DNA of 64,000 bases. It comes from Inia geoffrensis (taxonomy: Eukaryota > Chordata > Mammalia > Artiodactyla > Iniidae). The position numbers and the translations under genes were made by a program. Under the pieces are notes generated by a model. The model was not told the DNA's origin, did not search any database, and saw nothing but the letters and a program-made list of their open reading frames with translations. Below are positions 57,630 through 64,000 of the stretch, one piece after another. Position 1 is the stretch's first letter; every line of letters begins with the position of its first letter. The stretch lies in the NCBI GenBank assembly GCA_036417435.1, contig CM070907.1, positions 55,722,001 to 55,786,000 of the forward strand, given 5' to 3'.

Positions 57630-58390
57630 GGGAAAATGACAAACACAACTTCAGCCAGGTGATCAAGATCAACATCAGAAGTCATAAATCATGATGATAG
57701 TATGTATCCTTGATATGATGTGATGAAAATGGCACTTTGCCTCTGTGATCTTCCTCCCCCAAACCCATAACCCCAGTCTAATCATGGAAGTTCCTCAAAA
57801 AAAAAAAAACAAAAAACTAAAAGTAGAACTATTATATGATCCAGCAAATCTACTTCTGGTTATTATATATGAAGAAAATTAAAAGCAGGACCTCCAAGAC
57901 ATATTTGCACATCCATTTCATAGCAGCATTATTCACAGTAGCCAAGAGGTGGAATATCCATCAATGGATGAATGATGCATAAGCAAAAGTGGGATATATG
58001 TACAATGGAATGCTATTCAGCCTTAAAGAGGAAGGAAATCCTGCCACATGCTACAGCATGGATGAATCTTGAGGACATTAAGTGAAATAAGCCAGTAACC
58101 AAAAGACAAATACTGCATGATTCCACTACTATGAGGTACCTAAAGTAGTCAAATTAATAGAAACAGGAAGTAGAAGAGTGGTTACCAGGGGCTGGGGGGG
58201 GCGGGGAGAGGGAAAAGGGGAATTGTTTAATGGGTAGAGAGTTCCAGTTTTGCAAGATGAAAAAGTTCTGGAGATCTGTTTCACAGCAATGTAAAAATAT
58301 TTAACACTACTAAACTATACCCTTAAAAATGGTTAAGAGATACATTTCATCTTATGTGTTTTTTAACACAATTTTTTTAAAATATGACTT
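57630..58390 (+). mobile_element. Old L1 3' end and preceding LINE 3' UTR-type repeat
   Basis: 57630-57770 (aggtgatcaagatcaacatc, gatgtgatgaaaatggcact) is related to 3580-4098. 57771-58390 (tggaagttcctcaaaaaa, cctgccacatgctacagcat, cacaattttttt) is the 3' end of an old L1. Confidence 0.75.
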
Positions 58391-58464
58391 TTGGTCATTA
58401 ATGGTACAGAAACTTGGAAAAAATAATAACAATAATAACCAGATAATATCTGGTAAAAAAAAAT

Positions 58465-58805
58465 AGAGCTTTGGAGTGTGACAACTGGGAATGGAACCCT
58501 AGACCTGTCATTTACCAGCTGTGTGATCATCCATCACTTCCCCTCTCAGAAGAGCCCAAATTTCCTCTTTGTAAAATATCTGCAAATGCTTTCTGGGTTG
58601 TTGTGAGAATTAAGAGGGAAAAAAAATCTATCGTGTTTCCCAAACTTCCGTGTTGCTAAGACTCTCTCAGAATGCTTGTTGAAAATCATTCCAGAGCCCC
58701 ACCTCCAGAGTACTGAAACCAAATTACCAAGGAAGGGCCTGGGAACCTGCGTATTTAACAAGCATCGTGTCATCTTGGAAATTTGGGAAAAACTAGAATG
58801 ATGCA
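58465..58805 (+). mobile_element. MIR then MER5-type fragment
   Basis: 58470-58620 (gtgtgacaactgggaatgga, tttcctctttgtaaaatatc) is MIR-like. 58640-58770 (gaatgcttgttgaaaatcat, ccagagccccacctccagag, ggaacctgcgtatttaacaa) resembles MER5. Confidence 0.6.
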
Positions 58806-59569
58806 TTTACTGGCCTAGGAAGAATGGGGCTCAGTGAATGTCAGTGCCCATTCCCCCTGACTCTATGACAACACCCTTCCAACATCATCCCATCCAGCCG
58901 TGGATAACTTTCCAATCTTTTCTTCCTCCCCATGTGGGTTGTCACTCCATTTAATGTTCACCCAAGAGTTACTGATACTGACCTTAGCTAGGGGTTGGGG
59001 GCTGCGGACACAGGTGTGCAAGACATGTCTGTTCCAAAGATATGAAAACAAATAACTTTAATGAAAGAGTAAATGAGCATATGAAAATATGCTGGAAGTC
59101 CATGTTACTGGAAATCCTCCTACTAAAAAGCATCTCAAAATATTGAAAATATTGAATATATGTATGTCTATATGTCTGAGCTCTCAAGAAAGTCAAGGAA
59201 TTTCTCTGAGGTGCCCTGAGATGTTTGAACACCAACTCCATGGACTTCCCTGGGATTATCTCCAACCCTGAGTAACCTAGAACTTTTATTTTCAGGGGAG
59301 AGAGAGTAGGAGACAAAGTCTGGGCCACTCACAGGGTTGGATGTCAGATCAGAGACTATAAAAGGGTAAATTGTTAAAAATCCACCACTCAAATGTGAAT
59401 GCTGTGGAAGCATCTGTCTCATTCCTCGGTTCTGGGTAGAGAAAAGTCTCCCCTGAAAAATTCTGGCAATAGGCTAGAGCTCAAATAGATCCAGGGTCCA
59501 AATATTCTTTTTTTTTCATGAGAAAAAAAGAGCAACGACAACAAGGAACTTAATTTAAAACGGACCCGG
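58806..59569. other. Upstream sequence, nothing recognised
   Basis: No coding signal; a T-run at about 59508. Confidence 0.45.
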
Positions 59570-59881
59570 ATTGGTAACACCCCAGACGTCTGACAAAGAA
59601 AATGAAAACCCTTCCTGGAGGTAAGTGCACAGTCAAACCAAGCCTCAAAGAATTTACACAGACAGCAGTCCAACAAATGCAAGCTCAGAATCAAAAGTCA
59701 CACACCACAAAAGGACTCAGGTACAGTGACCAAGAGTCAATAGATCCACAAGCACCTCAAATACTGAGATTACCGGGTATAGAATATAAAATAAGTGTTT
59801 ACTGTGCTTAAATAACTATAGAGAAGGGTGTATTTAAAACCTGAGTGAAGACCAAGAAGATATGATCAAAAATGACCAAGC

Positions 59882-60206
59882 AGGCTTCCCTGGTGGCGCA
59901 GTGGTTAAGAATCCACCTGCCAATGCAGGGGACACGGGTTTGAGCCCTGGTCCGGGAAGATTCCACATGCCGTGGAGCAACTAAGCCCATGCACCACAAC
60001 TACTGAGCCTGCGCTCTAGAGCCTGCAAGCCACAACTACTGAGCCCGTGTGCCTAGAGTCCGTGCTCTGCAACAAGGGAAGCTACCACAATGAGAAGCCC
60101 GCACACTGCAACAAAGAGTAGCCCTTGCTCGCCGTAACTAAAGCCCGCGCACAGCAACAAAGACCCAGTGCAGCCAAAAATAAATAAATAAAAATATTTT
60201 TTAAAT
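59882..60206 (+). mobile_element. CHR-type SINE, long form
   Basis: aggcttccctggtggcgcag to gcagccaaaaataaataaat. Flanked by aaatgaccaagcag and aaatgaccaggcag. Confidence 0.93.
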
Positions 60207-60697
60207 GACCAGGCAGATTTGAAAAAAGCCAAATAGAACTTCTAGAAATGAAAAATAAAATAATTGAAAAGTTACTGAAACTTACTAGGGGTTGAGAAAA
60301 TGCAATCAAAGGGAGAAATGTTGTACTATTTTTCATACATCATTTTGGCAAATATTGAGAGGAATAACAATGTGCCAGAATGGGTAAGGTTGTAAGAAAA
60401 GAACTCCTCAAACTTCACTGATTGGAATGTGAACTGCTATGATCTTTTTTGGAAAGCAATACGGCCATAGCTACTAAAATTTAGAAAAAAATACAGATAT
60501 CATTTGACCCAATATTTCCACTTTTGAGACTCTATCGAATAGAACCAAAAGCACTTCTCTGAAAGGATATGTGAACAAATATGTGTATTACTGTTTTGTT
60601 TGTGGTGGCAAAAATTAGAAATGTAGAGGTATGGTTGAATAAACCATGGTTTGTCCATGCCGTGGAATTCTATGCAGCTATTTAAAAGAGTGAGGTA

Positions 60698-60860
60698 TTC
60701 ACCGACCGATGCAGGGGACACGGGTTCATGCCCCGGCCCGGGAAGATCCCACATGACCCGGAGCGGCTGGGCCCGTGAGCCATGGCCGCTGAGCCTGCGC
60801 GTCCGTAGCTCCGCAATGGGAGAGGCCACAACAGTGAGAGGCCCGCGTACCGGAAAAAAA
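60698..60860 (+). mobile_element. CHR-type SINE, 5'-truncated
   Basis: Lacks the first ~40 bp; begins gaccgatgcaggggacacgg and runs to the A-tail. Flanked by identical aaaagagtgaggta at 60684-60697 and 60861-60874. Confidence 0.93.
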
Positions 60861-61150
60861 AAAAGAGTGAGGTAGATCTACATTTCATCCATGATTTATT
60901 AAGCAATTAAATAGAGCAGTGTATACTACGGAAATTCAGTAAAGACATAAACATAAACCTCCTCATATAAATTTATATCTGTTTATGTGAGCGTAAACCC
61001 AGGAAAGTGTAGAATGATACACAGTGGGTGTTACCATTGGTTATTCAGTAGTAACGGGTTAGAAATGAAGAGGGGAAATTATTAAGAAATGTTTTTCTTA
61101 ATACATGTTTGTATTATGTCACTAGTTGCAGTGAACATGAAAAAGTATAA

Positions 61151-61419
61151 AAGAGCAAAAGAAAGAAAAAAGGCAATAACATAACGCAAGAAGAAGGCAT
61201 TACAAAAGGAAGTTAGCTTTTCAGTTTGGGGGGCCTGGAAAGGCTTCATGGAAGTGGTGGCACATAAGCTGGGTCTTGAAGGGGGGAGAGATTTGTTGAG
61301 AGAAGCCTGCGGGGGTTTCCTCCCAGCAGAGGGGTCAGCTGTGCCAAGAAAAGGAGGAAAATGAAAATGATCATGTGTTGAACACCTGCACTGAACACAG
61401 ACTCTTGTATCAATTCTTC
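61151..61419. other. Upstream sequence, possible old repeat
   Basis: gcctggaaaggcttcatgga and ataagctgggtcttgaaggg resemble the L2/CR1-type old repeat. Confidence 0.4.
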
Positions 61420-61525
61420 CAAGCAATTAGACTACTGTACAGAAGAGGGAACCGAGGCTCAGAGAAGTTCAGTGAATGGCAAAAAGCCACACAGCTGGTA
61501 ATTGGCAGAACCAAGCTTAAACTCC
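61420..61525 (-). mobile_element. MIR SINE
   Basis: + strand gggaaccgaggctcagagaa and cacacagctggtaattggca are inverted MIR. Confidence 0.8.
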
Positions 61526-61585
61526 ATGTCTTTCTCGCTCCAAAATTCTTTTTCTGTGACTGGAAAGAATTGCTTTGTATCTGGC

Positions 61586-61953
61586 TGCTATGATCTGAAT
61601 GTTTGTGTCCCCCCAAAATTCATGTTGAAACCTAACCATCAATGTGATGATGTTAGGAGATGGGGCATTTGGGAGGTGATTAAGTCATGAGGGTGAAGCC
61701 CTGAAGAATGGGATTAGTGCTCTTATAAAAATTGAGACCCCCAGAGAGCTCTCTAGCCCCTTCCTTTCACCATATGAGAACATAGCAAGAAGATGACCAT
61801 CTATGAACCAGAATGCGTGTTTCATCAGACACCAAATCTACCAGCACCATGATCTTGCACTTCCTAACCTCCAGAATGGTGAGAAATGTTTGTTGTTTAT
61901 AAACCACCCGATTTACATTATTTTGGTTATAACAGCCTGAATAGATTAAGACA
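61586..61953 (+). mobile_element. MLT1-type MaLR LTR
   Basis: Begins tgctatgatctgaatgtttg and ends cctgaatagattaagaca, with ttagtgctcttataaaaatt and ctaacctccagaatggtgag between. It is the same family as 45245-45664 in the other orientation. Confidence 0.88.
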
Positions 61954-62269
61954 CTGGGCAAAGTGTGTACCTTGAACATTATGACTTGCAAATGGGATTG
62001 AGCCACGGGGAGGCAGCTGTGATCTCAAAGCAGGCTTCCCTGCCCGCTGCATCTGGGTTAGGGAGCTTCTCATGGGCCGGCTCCACACGGCACGTGTCCC
62101 CCCTTCCCCTTGCATTGTCTGACTCCTCCCAGAGGGTTGATCAGCCGCATGGGCCAGGATGATTCCATGGGGAGGCTGAGTTCTGAAGGGTCATCACCCC
62201 AGAGAGGAGGGCTGGACAGTTGGAGGGACAGTGGGCACTTCTGACAGCACCAAGAACCCTGGGCCCCAT
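61954..62269. other. Upstream sequence, nothing recognised
   Basis: No gene or assignable repeat. Confidence 0.5.
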
Positions 62270-62690
62270 TTCCTGTTTCTCCCTCAGCTCCAGCTGCCCT
62301 GAAACAACCTGCACTCCTATGCTTTCTTGCTTTTGTTTATGTTGTTCCTTGTGCTCAAAATGCCTTTCCCCACCAGCTTCTTCTCTCTGGAAAACTCCTA
62401 CACAGCTTTCAAGACCCAAGTCAAATGGCCCTCTTCCTTTTATATCCATTAGCACATTTGACCCTCACCATTCAAAATAGGAATTAGCACCTCTATTTTA
62501 TGTATGAGGACCCCAAGGGTCCCAGAGATGAAGTGCCTCTTTCAGAGTCCTTCAGCACCAGGAGACAAGAGACCGACTGGGGCTCCAGTTCTGGCTCTAC
62601 CATTCGTGTGTAATCTTGGCCAAATCCGTGTCCCTCTCTGGGCCTCAGTTCTTCACCTGTAACGTGGTGGGGGTTGGGATATTGTTTGAG
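62270..62690. mobile_element. L2 and MIR fragments
   Basis: 62271-62440 (gctcaaaatgcctttcccca, aagacccaagtcaaatggcc) is L2-like on +. 62545-62680 (ccaaatccgtgtccctctct, gggcctcagttcttcacctg) is MIR on +. Confidence 0.6.
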
Positions 62691-63357
62691 ATGGTCTCTG
62701 GGAAACTGTCTGGCTTGATGCTATGGCAACAAAAGAATTCAAACAGTCCCTTGGTGTTGCCTAAAACTGGATCTTGTTTCCCTTTGGCCTGAATCCAAGA
62801 GCAAGCACTGCTTCCCTCTGCCCTCCTCCCACGCACCCTACTCTTTCTTTGTTTTTCTTCCTGAGACAAAGCTGCCAGCCCCTCTCCTCTCCAGGCTGCT
62901 GGGCTTTGGGCCAGCCAGCAAAGTGGCAGCTGGGACTCAGATGAAAGGGCCCTCAGAGGGCTGCCTGTGGCAGAGTGCCCAGCCCAGCCCAGCCCAGCCC
63001 AGGCCTGGCAGCCCTGGGCCCAGCTGTCGCTTGAAGCATCCTGCCACCACTCCCACACAAGGCTCCCTTTATGAGTTCCACAGTGGGGGAGACCCCCGCC
63101 AACCCACAAGAACCCTCTTCCCTTCCCTCTGCTCCATGCCTGTTTGAGAAATATCCAGGTCTTTATAGAATGGTCCAGGACCGAACCAAACTGGTCTGAC
63201 TTTGAGCCAGGTGCTTTGGAGAGTTTTGTTCCATTTCACCTTCAGAACAAAGAGCAGGTAGTGCTATTCCCCTTTAGAGATGGGGGACATAGATATCTGA
63301 GGGCCTACTGTGTGTCAATCGTGGCATCAGATACTGGGAGTTGGACAAGAGCATGTG
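62691..63357. other. Upstream sequence, nothing recognised
   Basis: A short (CCCAG)5-6 repeat lies at about 62977-63003. No coding signal. Confidence 0.5.
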
Positions 63358-63432
63358 TTTCTCCCTCCCTCCCTCCTTTTCTTCCTTCCTTCCTTTCTTT
63401 CTTTCCTTATTCCTTCCTGTCTTTCTTTTCCA
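63358..63432. repeat. Polypyrimidine low-complexity tract
   Basis: CTCC, TTCC and TTTC units in sequence. Confidence 0.9.
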
Positions 63433-63480
63433 TACACTCTCTAGGGGTCTTTCTTCTTTCTTTTTTAAAAAAGAAGTCAT

Positions 63481-63690
63481 GGGACTTCCCTGGTGGTGCA
63501 GTGGGTAAGTCTCTGCGCTCCTGATGCAGGGGGCCTGGGTTCGATCCCTGGTCAGGGAACTAGATCCCACATGCATGCCGCAACTAAGAGCTTGCATGCC
63601 CTTGAGCCGCAACTAAGGAGCCCACCTGCCACAACTAAGACCCAGCACAACCAAATATAAATAAATATAAAACTAAAACTTAAAAAAAAT
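63481..63690 (+). mobile_element. CHR-type SINE
   Basis: gggacttccctggtggtgca to an AAATATAAATAAATATAA tail. Flanked by identical aaaaaagaagtcatgg copies (about 63466 and 63692). Confidence 0.92.
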
Positions 63691-63706
63691 AAAAAAGAAG
63701 TCATGG

Positions 63707-63846
63707 GACTTCCCTGGCAGTCCAGTGGTTAGGACTCTGTTTCCACTGCATGAGGCACGGGTTTGATCCCTGGTCAGGGAACTAAGATCCCACAAGCCAT
63801 GCGGCATGGCCAAAAAAATAAAATAAAAAATAAATTTAAAAAAATT
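63707..63846 (+). mobile_element. CHR-type SINE, short form
   Basis: gggacttccctggcagtcca to ggcatggccaaaaaaataaa. Shares its left target copy with the preceding SINE; right copy is aaaaagaagtcaa. Confidence 0.92.
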
Positions 63847-63869
63847 AAAAAGAAGTCAAGTATGGAGGA

Positions 63870-64000
63870 CAGATTGTGTGGCCTGGGTTTAAGTCCTGGC
63901 CTTGACATTAACTGCATGCTCTTGTGTAAAACCTTTTGCTACCTGTCCAATGGGGTCACTAGGCTAAGTAATCTTCAGGTCCCTTTGGTGAGAGGTGGGA
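63870..64000 (+). mobile_element. MIR SINE, cut by window edge
   Basis: tgtggcctgggtttaagtcc, ttgacattaactgcatgctc and ctgtccaatggggtcactag follow MIR. Confidence 0.7.

Larger units (their letters stand above)
59570..61150 (+). mobile_element. Ancient L1M/HAL1, split by two SINEs
   Basis: An ORF1-like part (gatttgaaaaaagccaaata, gaacttctagaaatgaaaaa) is followed by a 3' part (tttggaaagcaatacggcca, taaaccatggtttgtccatg, ttaataatacatgttt-type end). Heavily diverged. Confidence 0.55.

Noticed and set aside
57221..64000. THRSP or NDUFC2 exons, expected upstream of KCTD14 in mammals
   Set aside because: None of the expected protein segments is visible; they probably lie to the right of the window.

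Overview
This is mammalian nuclear DNA and almost certainly cetacean. The diagnostic signal is a tRNA-derived CHR-type SINE whose head reads ggcttccctggtggcgcag. It appears more than 30 times in three tail forms: about 210 bp ending in gaggcccgcgtaccgc plus poly-A, about 300-350 bp ending in gcagccaaaaataaat, and a short form of about 120-140 bp ending in ggccaaaaa. These SINEs, together with artiodactyl-type L1 elements and the absence of recognisable BovB, point to a whale or dolphin. No bacterial, viral or plasmid genes are present.

Two protein-coding genes were recognised, both on the minus strand. The first is the 5' part of INTS4 (Integrator complex subunit 4): exon 1 at 42418-42471, exon 2 at 36323-36517, exon 3 at 22339-22456 and exon 4 at 16456-16562. 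These four exons encode residues 1-158 with consistent splice sites and phases; the rest of the gene must lie beyond the left edge. The second is a complete two-exon KCTD14: exon 1 at 56984-57055 in a CpG-rich promoter and exon 2 at 51382-52044, predicted 244 residues with an N-terminal BTB domain. INTS4 and KCTD14 in this order and orientation match the known mammalian arrangement (human 11q14.1).

Layout: 1-16455 is INTS4 intron 4, containing a 4.6-kb degenerate L1 (4393-8965) and smaller L1, SINE and DNA-transposon pieces. 16563-22338 is intron 3, with a Tigger1-type DNA transposon and the 5' end of an L1. 22457-36322 is intron 2, with an ancient L1 spanning about 27.0-30.8 kb that is split by six SINEs, and a U6 snRNA pseudogene. 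36518-42417 is intron 1, with a 1.9-kb L1 3' part. 42472-51381 is intergenic, with LTRs (one solo ERV1-like LTR and two MLT1-type) and a fold-back SINE. 52045-56983 is the KCTD14 intron. 57056-64000 is upstream of KCTD14 and holds old L1, MIR and MLT1 copies plus a pair of SINEs.

No previously undescribed biological system was found. The most interesting structures are mobile-element architectures: three loci where two retroposons inserted in series at the same target site, leaving three copies of one target-site duplication; a SINE whose first ~48 bp recur inverted at its far end; an in-frame 81-bp duplication within the L1 endonuclease coding region; and a possible divergent transcript from the INTS4 CpG promoter. 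Repeat family names come from recalled consensus patterns, not a database search, so subfamily names are approximate.
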